Program-made: the position numbers and the translations under genes
Notes under the pieces: model-generated
What the model was told of the DNA's origin: nothing
The model's input: the letters and a program-made list of their open reading frames with translations, nothing else
Databases searched by the model: none
Origin: JACCZX01 sp963807155
GTDB taxonomy: Bacteria > Pseudomonadota > Gammaproteobacteria > Burkholderiales > Burkholderiaceae_F
Direction of reading: 5' to 3'
Assembly (NCBI GenBank): GCA_963807155.1
Contig: CAWEAZ010000029.1
Span: 124,001 to 188,000 of the forward strand
Length of the DNA: 64,000 nt
In this document: one piece after another, positions 1 through 8,768 of the stretch
How positions within the stretch are numbered: position 1 is the stretch's first letter
Layout: every line of letters begins with the position of its first letter

Positions 1-47
1 CGGCTGCGAATAAACACTTCCCACAAAGGCCACTCTTTGCGATCCAT
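1..47 (-). CDS. paaB: PaaB, 1,2-phenylacetyl-CoA epoxidase subunit (N-terminal fragment)
   Basis: Only the first 15 codons lie in the window; the gene runs off the left edge. The reading begins MDRKEWPLWEVFIRS, which matches the characteristic PaaB start (WPxWEVFxR). The ATG at 47 lies just downstream of the paaA stop (57-59), with GGA just upstream of the ATG as a possible weak ribosome site, as expected for the paaABCDE epoxidase operon. PaaB is a structural subunit of the multicomponent epoxidase that activates the phenylacetyl-CoA ring. The call rests on a short peptide plus the position right after paaA. Confidence 0.8.
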   Translation of the reverse strand, partial: MDRKEWPLWEVFIRS

Positions 48-56
48 TCCATGTCC

Positions 57-1057
57 TTATGCAGCGACGCAATCGCGATGGCGCTTCTTCTGCGCGTGTG
101 CCAGCGCTGCTTCGCGCACCCAGGCACCGTCTTCCCATGCCCTGACGCGGTCGGCCAGGCGTTCTTCGTTGCACTCGCCTTTGCCGTTGACGACGTTCCA
201 GAATTCGTTCCAGTCGATCGGGCCGAAGGTCCAGTGACCCGTCGCGTCGTCGAACTTCAGATCGGGATCGGGCAGCGTGACGCCGAGCAGTTGCGCCTGC
301 GGCACCGTCGCGTCGACGAACTTCTGCCGCAGCTCGTCGTTGCTGATGCGCTTGATGCCCCACTTCATCGAATCGCCGCTGTTGGTCGATTCGCTGTCGT
401 GCGGGCCGAACATCATCAGCGACGGCCACCACCAGCGGTTAACGGCATCCTGCACCATCGCGCGCTGATCTTCCGAGCCCTTCATCAGCGTCAGCAGTAA
501 ATCAAAGCCCTGACGCTGGTGAAACGACTCTTCCTTGCAGACGCGAATCATCGCGCGCGCGTACGGCCCGTACGAGCAGCGCGTCAATGGAATCTGATTC
601 ATGATCGCCGCGCCATCGACCAGCCAGCCGACGACGCCGATATCGGCCCACGTTTTCGTCGGGTAGTTGAAGATCGACGAATACTTGGCCTTGCCGGTGT
701 GCAAAGCTTCGATCAACTCGTCGCGCGACACGCCGAGCGTTTCTGCCGCTGAATACAGATACATGCCGTGGCCCGCTTCATCCTGCACCTTGGCCAGCAG
801 GATGCACTTGCGCTCGAGCGTCGGCGCGCGGGTGATCCAGCCGCCTTCGGGCAGCATGCCGACGATTTCCGAGTGCGCGTGCTGGCTGATCTGGCGGATC
901 AGTGTCTTGCGGTAGCTGCTCGGGCATCCAGTCTTTCGGCTCGATGAAATCGCCGCGCGCGAGCTTGGCTTCGAATTCGGCCTCGTACTGCAGCGTCGCT
1001 CTTCACCGGCGCTTCGTCGCGGTCGCCGGACGGAATGTCCATCGCTTGGGTGTACAT
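57..1057 (-). CDS. paaA: PaaA, 1,2-phenylacetyl-CoA epoxidase catalytic subunit (two frameshifts near the 5' end)
   Basis: Catalytic di-iron subunit of the phenylacetyl-CoA epoxidase, which adds oxygen to the CoA-activated ring. The long uninterrupted part (857 to 57) matches PaaA throughout: LPEGGWITRAPTL, AKVQDEAGHGMYLYSAAETL (di-iron ligand region), KYSSIFNYP, CKEESFHQRQGFD, and a typical end WVREAALAHAQKK. The expected N-terminus starts at ATG 1057 (MYTQAMDIPSGDRDEAPV), continues in a second frame (EAKLARGDFIEPKDWMPEQ, about 1000-920) and then enters the long frame. Two single-base indels near 1000 and 917 explain this and are probably sequencing errors. It lies 13 bases after paaK and directly before paaB, so cotranscription is likely. 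Confidence 0.93.
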
Positions 1058-1070
1058 GGTTACTCCTCAG

Positions 1071-2374
1071 TTACTTGTCCGAGCGCCGATCAACGATGCG
1101 CTTGGCTTTACCCAGCGAGCGCTCGATCGCCATCGGCGTCGCGAGCTGCGCGCTCGCCGACAAACCCAACATAGGCCTTGATTGCGTGCTCGAGCCTTTG
1201 CGCGGCGGCGCGCTGCGCATCCCGGCTGCCGCTCGCAAGCTGTGAGCCCCATCTCGACATGCACCGTCAATTCGTCGAGATTCGCAGGCCGCGTGACTTC
1301 GAGCGTGTAATGCGGCTCCAGCTCGGGCTGCTTCAAAATCAGCTCTTCGATCTGCGTCGGGAACAGATTGACGCCGCGAATGATCAGCATGTCGTCCGAG
1401 CGGCCGGTGATCTTCTCGATGCGCCGCATGCTGCGCGCGGTTGGCGGCAGCAGCCGCGTCAAATCGCGCGTTCGATAGCGGATCATCGGCAGCGCTTCCT
1501 TCGTCAGCGACGTAAAGACCAGCTCGCCTTTTTCTCCTTCCGGCAACACTTCGCCGCTGTCTGGATCGATGATCTCCGGATAAAAATGGTCCTCCCAAAC
1601 CGTGAGTCCATCTTTCGTCTCGATGCATTCCTGCGCAACACCCGGGCCGATGATTTCGGACAGCCCGTAAATGTCGATCGCATCGAGCGACGTCTTGGTT
1701 TCGATCGCCTCGCGCATCGCCGCGGTCCACGGCTCGGCGCCGAAGATGCCGATCCGCAGCGAGCATGTCTTTGGATCAACGCCCTGCTTTTGCATTTCTT
1801 CGACGATCGCCAGCATGTACGACGGCGTCACCATGATGATCTTCGGCTTGAAGTCGACGATCAGTTGCACCTGGCGCTCGGTCATGCCGCCGGATACTGG
1901 AATCACCGTGCACCCGAGCTTTTCCGCGCCGTAGTGCGCCCCCAGGCCACCCGTGAAAAGACCGTAGCCGTACGCGACGTGAATGATGTCGCCGCGCCTG
2001 CCGCCGGCGGCGCGAATCGAGCGCGCCATCACGCTGGCCCAGGTGTCGATGTCCTTTGCGGTGTAACCAACCACCGTCGGCTTGCCTGTCGTTCCGCTCG
2101 ACGCGTGAATACGCACGATTTTTTCCTGCGGCACGGCGAACATGCCAAACGGATAGGTTTCGCGCAGATCGTGCTTGGTGGTGAATGGAAACTTCGAGAG
2201 ATCGGCCAGTGACTTGAGATCGGAGGGGCGGACCCGCGCAGTGTCGAACTTCGTCCGGTAGTGCGGCACGTTGTCGTAGGCGTGCGCGATAGACCAGCGC
2301 AGCCGGTCGAGCTGCAGTGACTGCAGTTCACTCTGGCTTGCCTGCTCGATCGGTTCGAGATCCTTACGCATCAC
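1071..2374 (-). CDS. paaK: PaaK, phenylacetate-CoA ligase (C-terminus frameshifted)
   Basis: AMP-forming ligase that activates phenylacetate to phenylacetyl-CoA, the first step of the pathway. The adenylate-forming signatures are visible: IHASSGTTGKPTVVGYT, the AMP-binding YGLSEIIGPG, and the C-terminal hinge IRYRTRDLTRL followed by GRSDDMLIIRGVN. About 435 codons is the usual family size. The last 60 or so residues pass through two frame changes near 1245 and 1165; the correct end, IERSLGKAKRIVDRRSD, stops at 1071. The start is GTG 2374 immediately followed by ATG, overlapping the paaI stop, which indicates translational coupling. Confidence 0.93.
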
Positions 2375-2820
2375 AGTTGCACCACCGCTTTGCCTTTCAT
2401 CGTGTGCGACCGGCCTCGCATCACGACTACGGTCTTGCCGTGCTGATTCGTGACCGTGATGTCGTACACGCCGGTGCGCCCAGTCAGCGCGACCTCATGA
2501 CACTCCGCGCGCAGCACATCACCTTCGTGGACCGGTGCCAGGAAGTCAACGACGATGCCGGACGCGACGGTCACTTCGTTGTGACTGTTGCAGGCGAACG
2601 CGAATGCAGAGTCGGCGAGCGTCGCAATGAAGCCACCATGGCAGGTCTTGAAGCCATTCAGCATGTCGGGCCGAACCAGCATCGACAACTTCGAGAAGCC
2701 CGGGCCCACCGCCTCGACTCTCATGCCGAGGCCGCGCGACGCGGCGTCTTCGGCGAACATGCGGTCGCGCACCGCTTCGGCGATCGCCTGTCCGTCATTC
2801 GCTCGCCTATCGTCCATCAT
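2371..2820 (-). CDS. paaI: PaaI, hydroxyphenylacetyl-CoA thioesterase
   Basis: Small hotdog-fold thioesterase, 149 residues as usual for PaaI. It hydrolyses dead-end ring-hydroxylated phenylacetyl-CoA products and so releases CoA when the pathway stalls. The active-site helix is clear: CHGGFIATLADSAFAFACN, with the conserved Gly-Gly and Asp. The N-terminal segment with FAEDAASRGLGM is also typical. It overlaps paaG at its start and paaK at its end by 4 bases, placing it in the paaG-I-K-A-B transcription unit. No frame problems. Confidence 0.92.
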   Translation of the reverse strand: MMDDRRANDGQAIAEAVRDRMFAEDAASRGLGMRVEAVGPGFSKLSMLVRPDMLNGFKTCHGGFIATLADSAFAFACNSHNEVTVASGIVVDFLAPVHEGDVLRAECHEVALTGRTGVYDITVTNQHGKTVVVMRGRSHTMKGKAVVQL

Positions 2821-3626
2821 CGGCCTGTGAAGTTTGCAGCGCGTTTTTCGATAAAGGCCGATACGCCTTCACGATAGTCAGCCGACCGACCGAGCTCGCG
2901 CTGATAGTCGCGCTCAAGATCGAGCGCAGCATCGAGCGGCAATAACATCGCCGCGTCGACCGCCTGCCGCGTGTGCACGAAGCCGCGCGTCGGACCGGTA
3001 GCGAGCTGAAGCGCCACCGACCTCACAGTGGGCAGCAACTGATCGTCCGCTACGCAGCGCCAAATCAAACCCCACTCCGCTGCTTGCGTCGCTGTCAACT
3101 TCTCACCGAGCAAGGTCAGCCCCATCGCGCGCGCGGGACCGACGAGCCGAGGCAGCCACCAGGTGCCGCCGCAATCGGGCACGAGGCCGAGCTTCGAAAA
3201 CGATTGAATGAAGCTCGCCGATTCCGCGGCATACACCAGGTCGCACGCAAACGGAATGTTTGCTCCGGCGCCGGCCGCCACACCGTTGACGGCCGCGACG
3301 GTCGGCATCGGTAGCGCGCGCAGGCGCTGCAGCATCGGCTTGTAATAATTCTCGATCGAAGCGCCCAGGTCAACACCTTCGGTATCCGGCGCCGCAGTTG
3401 GCAAGACAGCGCGATCTGAGAGATCCTGGCCGGCGCAAAATCCGCGCCCGGCTCCGGTCAACACGAAGCAGCGAATCGATCGATCGGCTGCAATTGCGTC
3501 CAGCGCCGACCGCACTTCACCGTGCATCGCCACCGTGAAGCTGTTCAGGCGCTCGGGACGACTCAGCGTCAGCGTCGCGACGCCGTCTGTAACATCAACC
3601 TTGATCGACTCGAAATCCGTTCTCAT
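2817..3626 (-). CDS. paaG: PaaG, 1,2-epoxyphenylacetyl-CoA isomerase
   Basis: Crotonase-family isomerase that converts the ring epoxide to oxepin-CoA. The oxyanion-hole segments are present: AGRGFCAGQDLS and NGVAAGAGANIPFACDLVYA, followed by SKLGLVPDCGGTWWLPRLVG, which contains the acidic residue used by PaaG-type isomerases. The family C-terminus is FIEKRAANFTG. I chose ATG 3626 (MRTDFESIKV). An in-frame ATG at 3650 would place the start inside the palindromic operator at 3634-3651, so it is less likely. First gene of the leftward paa unit; 269 residues, normal length. Confidence 0.92.
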   Translation of the reverse strand: MRTDFESIKVDVTDGVATLTLSRPERLNSFTVAMHGEVRSALDAIAADRSIRCFVLTGAGRGFCAGQDLSDRAVLPTAAPDTEGVDLGASIENYYKPMLQRLRALPMPTVAAVNGVAAGAGANIPFACDLVYAAESASFIQSFSKLGLVPDCGGTWWLPRLVGPARAMGLTLLGEKLTATQAAEWGLIWRCVADDQLLPTVRSVALQLATGPTRGFVHTRQAVDAAMLLPLDAALDLERDYQRELGRSADYREGVSAFIEKRAANFTGR

Positions 3627-3633
3627 CGCATTA

Positions 3634-3651
3634 ATTGACCGACCGTTCAAT
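3634..3651. promoter_or_regulatory. TetR-type palindromic operator between paaG and paaN
   Basis: The 18 bases ATTGACCGACCGTTCAAT form an imperfect palindrome in which 14 of 18 positions match the reverse complement. It lies 8 bases upstream of the paaG ATG and 48 upstream of the paaN ATG, in the only divergent intergenic space of the paa cluster. Betaproteobacterial paa genes are commonly controlled by a TetR-family repressor (PaaR) that releases DNA when phenylacetyl-CoA is present, and such repressors bind palindromes with paired CCGNNCGG-like cores. The function is inferred from symmetry and position; no paaR gene lies in the window. Confidence 0.6.
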
Positions 3652-3698
3652 CAATAGTAACTTCGACTTCCCGAAAAAATCAAGTCAATACTCAACGC

Positions 3699-5357
3699 AT
3701 GCATCCGCTATTTGCGAAACATCGGAGCGTTCTTGACGGCGCGCTCGAGGCCATGCGCACGCGCGGCTTCTGGAGCGCCTATCCTGAGCAGCCCAGTCCG
3801 AAGGTCTACGGCGAAGCCGCCAACGACGAAGGAAAAGCCGCGGCGCTCGGTCATGCCGGCCGGCAGTTTGAGCTCGATCAGCCGGGGCGCATCGGCTGGC
3901 TAGCAAGCGAACACTCGCCGTACGGCATTCCGCTCGAAGTCGAGTATCCCGTGTGTGACCCGCAGGCCTTGATCGATGCTGCCCTCGCCGCGATGCCCGC
4001 GTGGCAGAAGCTGGGCGTCGAGGGCCGAACCGGCATTTGCCTCGAGGCACTCGCACGCTTGAACAAAGCGAGCTTCGAAATCGCCCACGCAGTGATGGTG
4101 ACCACCGGGCAGGGTTGGATGATGGCGTTTCAAGCAGGCGGGCCGCACGCGCAGGACCGCGGACTCGAAGCGGTCGCGTATGCATACCGCGAAATGAGCT
4201 CGGTGCCGAGCGCCGCCCGTTGGGAGAAACCGCAAGGCAAGAACCCACCGCTGGTGATGGAAAAACGCTTCGAGATCGTTGGCCGCGGTGTCGCGCTAGT
4301 GATCGGCTGCGGCACCTTCCCAACGTGGAACACGTACCCCGGATTGTTTGCCGCATTGGTGACCGGCAATCCGGTGATCGTCAAACCGCATCCGAACGCC
4401 GTTCTGCCGGCCGCGATCAGCGTGCGGATCGTGCGCGAAGTGCTGGCCGAGAACGAGATCGATCCGAATCTAGTTTCACTCGCAGTCACCAGCGATCCGA
4501 AGGAAACTCAGGCGCTGGCGACCCATCCGGCCGTACGCTCGATCGACTTCACTGGCAGCAATACGTTCGGCCGCTGGTTGATCGACAACGCGCGGCAGGC
4601 ACAGGTTTACGCCGAACTCGCGGGGGTCAACAACGTTGTCATCGAATCGACTGACAACTACAAGGCGATGCTGAAGAACCTCGCGTTCACATTGAGCCTG
4701 TATTCGGGGCAAATGTGTACGACGACGCAGGACATCTTTGTGCCCGCCGGCGGCATCGATACCGACGAAGGACACAAGGGCTTTGACGACGTTGCGTCCG
4801 ATCTCGGTCGAGCTGTCGACAAATTGTTGTCCGATGTGACCGTCGCAACTGCGGTGCTTGGGTCGATTCAATCGCCGGACACGCTCAAACGCATCGAAGA
4901 GGCACCGGCACTCGCGGACGTGGTGTTGGCGTCGCGCAAGTTGGACAACGCCGAATTTCCAGCCGCCAACGTGCACACGCCTTTGCTGATGAAAACCGAT
5001 GCTGCCAACGAGTCGGTGTACGCGCAAGAGCGCTTCGGCCCGATCAGTTTGATCGTCAAGGTGCCCGATGCAATGGCGGCCGTTGCGTTGTCAGAGAAAA
5101 TCGTCAAGGAGCGCGGCGCGCTGACGGTTGGGCTGTACTCGACGAAGCAGGAAGTCATCGATGCGATGACCGAAGCGACATTGCGTGCCGGTGTTGCGTT
5201 GTCGATCAACTTGCTGAGCAACGTCTATGTGAATCAGTCGGCTGCGTTCTCCGACTATCACGCGACCGGCGCCAATCCGGCGGCCAACGCAAGCTATACG
5301 GATAGTGCATTCGTCGCTAACCGGTTCAGAGTGATTCAGCGCCGCTGGCACGTCTGA
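3699..5357 (+). CDS. paaN: PaaN (PaaZ-type), phenylacetate degradation aldehyde dehydrogenase
   Basis: Aldehyde-dehydrogenase-superfamily protein of the PaaN_2 type, 552 residues. It lacks the C-terminal MaoC hydratase domain of enterobacterial PaaZ and so probably performs only the oxidation of the ring-opened semialdehyde. Visible features are the Rossmann segment GCGTFPTWNTYPGL, GNPVIVKPHPNAVLP, FTGSNTFGRWL, and the catalytic cysteine at about residue 340 in YSGQMCTTTQ. The ring-opening hydrolysis would need a separate hydratase, not seen here. The ATG at 3699 follows the divergent operator region. Read without frame interruption. Confidence 0.9.
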   Translation: MHPLFAKHRSVLDGALEAMRTRGFWSAYPEQPSPKVYGEAANDEGKAAALGHAGRQFELDQPGRIGWLASEHSPYGIPLEVEYPVCDPQALIDAALAAMPAWQKLGVEGRTGICLEALARLNKASFEIAHAVMVTTGQGWMMAFQAGGPHAQDRGLEAVAYAYREMSSVPSAARWEKPQGKNPPLVMEKRFEIVGRGVALVIGCGTFPTWNTYPGLFAALVTGNPVIVKPHPNAVLPAAISVRIVREVLAENEIDPNLVSLAVTSDPKETQALATHPAVRSIDFTGSNTFGRWLIDNARQAQVYAELAGVNNVVIESTDNYKAMLKNLAFTLSLYSGQMCTTTQDIFVPAGGIDTDEGHKGFDDVASDLGRAVDKLLSDVTVATAVLGSIQSPDTLKRIEEAPALADVVLASRKLDNAEFPAANVHTPLLMKTDAANESVYAQERFGPISLIVKVPDAMAAVALSEKIVKERGALTVGLYSTKQEVIDAMTEATLRAGVALSINLLSNVYVNQSAAFSDYHATGANPAANASYTDSAFVANRFRVIQRRWHV

Positions 5358-5366
5358 GATAGTCAA

Positions 5367-5976
5367 GTGCCTTTCTACGAAATTAACGGCCTCGTGCCGG
5401 TGGTGCGATCCGACGGCGTTCGTGCATCCAACCGCGATCTTGACCGGCGACGTGATCGTTGGCCCTCGTTGCTACGTCGGACCCGCAGCGAGCCTACGCG
5501 GAGACTTCGGTCGCATCGTGCTTGAAGCGGGAAGCAACGTGCAGGATTGTTGCGTGATGCATGGCTTTCCCAGCACCGACACAGTCGTCGAGGAAGACGG
5601 ACACATCGGACACGGCGCGGTGCTACATGGCTGCGTAGTCAAGCGCAACGCGATGGTCGGCATGAACGCGGTCGTGATGGACGAAGCGGTGATCGGCGAA
5701 TCGGCGATCGTGGCCGCATGCGCATTCGTCAAGGCCGGCGACAAAATTCCGCCGCGATCACTGGCCGTCGGCACACCAGCGAAAGTGCTGCGCGTGCTGA
5801 GCGACGATGAGATCGCCTGGAAAGTGAGCGGCACAAAAACCTATCAGGATCTGACGGTACGAAGCCTTCAGACATTGAAGGAAGTTGTTCCGCTGACCGC
5901 CGTAGAGCCAAACCGGCGGCGCATTGAAGTTGACGCCGAAGGTGTCGTGCCGCTGGTCACTCTGAAGAAGGCCTAG
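5367..5976 (+). CDS. paaY: PaaY, phenylacetate-degradation hexapeptide-repeat protein (one frameshift)
   Basis: Left-handed beta-helix protein of the gamma-carbonic-anhydrase-like family; characterised PaaY homologues are thioesterases that relieve CoA trapping. Hexapeptide turns run through the protein (HPTAILTGDVIVG, YVGPAASLRGDFG, HIGHGAVLHGCVV), and the C-terminal YQDLTVRSL is typical. The N-terminus VPFYEINGLVPVVRSDGV starts at GTG 5367, 10 bases after paaN, and changes frame at about 5421, where a one- or two-base indel sits next to TT. The stop overlaps that of the opposing DUF2783 gene: both use the same CTAG. Confidence 0.88.
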
Positions 5977-6164
5977 ATCAAGGCGCGTGCAGCGGCGATG
6001 GCCTGCCGCAGCGTGTTCAGATCGCCGATCTGATTCGCCAGCAGCAATACCAGCCGCGCATTCAACGCAGCACTCTGCTCGTCGGTCAGGCCGGCATGCG
6101 CATCGATCAGCGCCTGATAAAAATCGTCGGGCTGCTGAATGTTCGACTCGCTGTCCAACGTCAT
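5973..6164 (-). CDS. DUF2783 domain small protein
   Basis: A 63-residue soluble protein. The family signature is clear: DDFYQALIDAHAGLTDEQ followed by LNARLVLLLANQIGD and a terminal alanine-rich helix. From memory, DUF2783 proteins are encoded directly after FAD aromatic monooxygenases, often with an MBL-fold hydrolase, and have no known function. Here the ATG at 6164 overlaps the monooxygenase stop (ATGA), so the two are almost certainly cotranslated. It is predicted all-alpha and may be a partner or stabiliser of the monooxygenase; that is inference. Last gene of the 9.9-5.97 kb leftward cassette. Confidence 0.82.
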   Translation of the reverse strand: MTLDSESNIQQPDDFYQALIDAHAGLTDEQSAALNARLVLLLANQIGDLNTLRQAIAAARALI

Positions 6165-7799
6165 CCGATTCCTTGAGCGCACCGCAATGCCGCAGCGTAC
6201 GTCGGCGACGGAAGGTTTGCGCCAGCGCGCCGCGACGTGCTGATCGGGGCGCAGCAGGTAAACCGCGCCTGATTGCGCGTCGTACCGACGCGAAGCGAAG
6301 TCCCTCGATATCCTTGAATACATGCGCGCTCTGAACTTGTTCCGGCGCAATGCGAGTGACGCGAAGGCTGCTGCCGAATTCGGATTCGAGCGCGTCGGGC
6401 ATCTTTTCGTTGCCGTCAAAAATCAGAAGATCAAAGCGCCCGCCTAGTTGGTCGAGCAGCGACGCGCTCGCGATCCTTAACCGTCACGGGAGCATCGACT
6501 GCGGGAGCGCCGGAGGTCGGCCCGCAGTTGAAAGAGTCATGATCAGGTGTCGACGAGATACCTGAACGATGCACTGTGGGCGTTGACAGGCGGCCGCTGT
6601 TGACCAGCCGACGCGCGAATGGGTGCTGCTGCGACAGTGCGAGCACAGCGTCGCGCATCCTTCGACTGGCGCCGCTCTTCGGTGTAATGAAGTCGGTGGA
6701 GCGCGACGAGTTCAGAATATTTTCGTTCGCTGCTTCGACCCTCTCATCGTCAAAGGTTCGCAAGAGCGACGCAGGCGATTCGTTGTGCACTACCCGCGCG
6801 AGCTTCCAGCACAGATTGTCGGCGTCCTGGATGCCGCTGTTGCCGCCACGTGCGCCGAACGGCGACACCTGGTGCGCAGCATCGCCCACGAAGATGACGC
6901 GGTCGTGCAGCGAAGTCGTTCGAGCCGTGCGCATTGAAACGTGTACACACTCACCCATTCGAGTTCGAATGCGCGATCCGGACCGAGCATGGCGCGAATA
7001 CGAGGAATAACGTGCTCGGGCTTTTTCTCTTCTTCGGGATCGCACTCCCATCCGAGCTGAAGATCAATGCGCCAAATATCATCGGCCTGCTTATGCAGCA
7101 ATGCCGAGCCGCCTGAGTGAAACGGCGGATCGAACCAGAACCAGCGCTCGGTCGGAAAGTCGCCTCGCATCGATACGTCGGCAATCAGGAAACGATCGCG
7201 AAACACCTGGCCCTTTCCACGCGAGGCCCAGCATGTCGCGCACGGCGCTGTGCGCTCCATCCGCTGCGATGACATAGTCGGCTTCGATCGCGTAGCGGCC
7301 GTCAGGGGTTTCGACCTCCACCCGCGCGCCATCGGCTCGTTGCGTCACACCGATCGCCTTGTTTTTCCATCGCACCGCGTGCGCCGAGCGCTCTTGAGCC
7401 GCTCGACCATGATTTCCTCGAGCAGATATTGCTGCAGGTTGACGAACGCGGGGCGCTTATGGCCGGGCTCGGGCAACAGGTCGAACTGATACGCGAGCTT
7501 GTCGCGAAAAAAAACCTTGCCGACTTTCCAGCTGACACCGCGATTGCACACGGCATCGCCACAGCCCAGACGATCGAAAATCTCGAGTGTTCGCTTCGCC
7601 CAGCAGATCGCGCGCGAACCGGCGCTGACGGTGTTGTTGTCGTCGATGATGATGAAGTCGATGCCATGCTGCGCGAGATCGATCGCGCATGCCAAGACCG
7701 ACGGGTCCGGCGCCGACGATCACAACCTGAGTACGCGCGACGCCGTTGGAGCGCAAGCTCGCGTGGAGTGACGTACGGATAAACCGGCGGCACGTGCAC
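6161..7799 (-). CDS. FAD-dependent aromatic monooxygenase (PheA/TfdB/MhpA-like), heavily frameshifted
   Basis: Class A flavoprotein hydroxylase. Joined across frames it shows the N-terminal FAD-binding motif VVIVGAGPVGLG (about 7740-7700), the aromatic-hydroxylase segment SAGSRAICWAKRTLEIFDRLG, YVIAADGAHSAVRDMLGL (the DG motif), and GDAAHQVSPFGARGGNSGIQDADNLCWKL (second FAD motif; about 6900-6820). The C-terminal part VYLLRPDQHVAARWR is thioredoxin-like. At least six frame changes break the gene, more than in most neighbours. The start is probably GTG 7799. The hydroxylated substrate cannot be read from sequence; hydroxyphenylpropionate, phenol or another aromatic acid are possibilities. It might be a decaying gene, but the protein is complete once the frames are joined. 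Confidence 0.8.
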
Positions 7800-7806
7800 G
7801 GCGCCG

Positions 7807-8758
7807 TTATCCCTCCAGCGACTCCCACATTTCCTTGTCGCGCTGTGCGGTCCAGATGCGCGGATGCTGATGGCCGGTCGCTTCGTCGTACGCGCGGCTC
7901 ACGTCGAACGGTAAACAGTGATCGAAGATCACCCAATGGCCGAACTTGGGCTTTCAACGCGTCGTACGTTTCCTTATAGACGCTGCGCAAATCACGGCCC
8001 GCACCAGCGCCGCGCTTGACCGATTCGTACATTGCAGTCACGAAGGTACGCGTGCCGTCGAGGCCCGCCTTCACTTGGGCCGGCGTTTGCAGCGCCGCGC
8101 CGCGACCGGGAACTAGTTTCTGCGGACCAAGAGCGGCAACCGCATCGAGCGTCGCCGGCCAATCGGTCAGATAGGCGTCGCCGGTATAAGGCGTGGCGTC
8201 GAATTCAACCAAGTCGCCCGAGAACAGAATCTTTTCCTGCGGCAGCCACACCACGGTGTCGCCCTTGGTGTGACCGCGGCCGAGCTGCATGATCTCAACC
8301 TGCAGCTTGCCCAACATCAGCGTCAGACGTTTTTCGAACACGATCGTCGGCCACGTCAGCCCGGGCACTGACTCGACAGCACGAAACAGCCGAGGAAAGC
8401 GCTCGATCTCGCTCTTCATGTCGGCCTCGCCGCGCTCGACGATCAAGTCATGCGTGTCGCGACTGGCGATGATGTGCTCGGCCTTGTAGCCAGAAGCACC
8501 CAGCACGCGCACTGCGTGGTAGTGCGTCAGTACGACGTACTTGATCGGCTTGTCCGTCACCTGGCGGATATGTCGGATAACGTCTTGCGCCATCACCGGC
8601 GTCGCCTGCGCGTCGATCACCATCACGGCGTCGTCGCCGATCACGACCCCCGTGTTGGGATCTCCCTCGGTCGTGTAGGCATAGGCGTTGTCGGACAACT
8701 TGTCGAAGCTCGCCTGTTTTTCCTCGACGTCAGCCTGCGATGCAAACTTCTTCTCCAC
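7807..8758 (-). CDS. MBL-fold metallo-hydrolase with altered HxHxDH motif (one frameshift)
   Basis: Metallo-beta-lactamase fold hydrolase of about 317 residues. Retained ligands are His79 and His81 (THYHAVRVLG), His163 (GRGHTKGD) and Asp182 (FSGDLVEFD). In the usual HxHxDH motif the fifth and sixth positions would be Asp and His, but here they are Val83 and Arg84. The second metal site therefore looks lost or rebuilt, while the reading frame around it is intact. A frame change near 7947 joins to the end WTAQRDKEMWESLEG (stop at 7807). It is 8 bases from the monooxygenase and 10 bases after the YeeE gene, so one operon. Substrate unknown; a ring-cleavage or lactone-type intermediate is possible. 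Confidence 0.82.
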
Positions 8759-8768
8759 GCTCGCTCCC

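Noticed and set aside
1067..1245. Unusual Arg-rich C-terminus of PaaK
   Set aside because: It is an out-of-frame translation after an indel; the normal end is present in the other frames.
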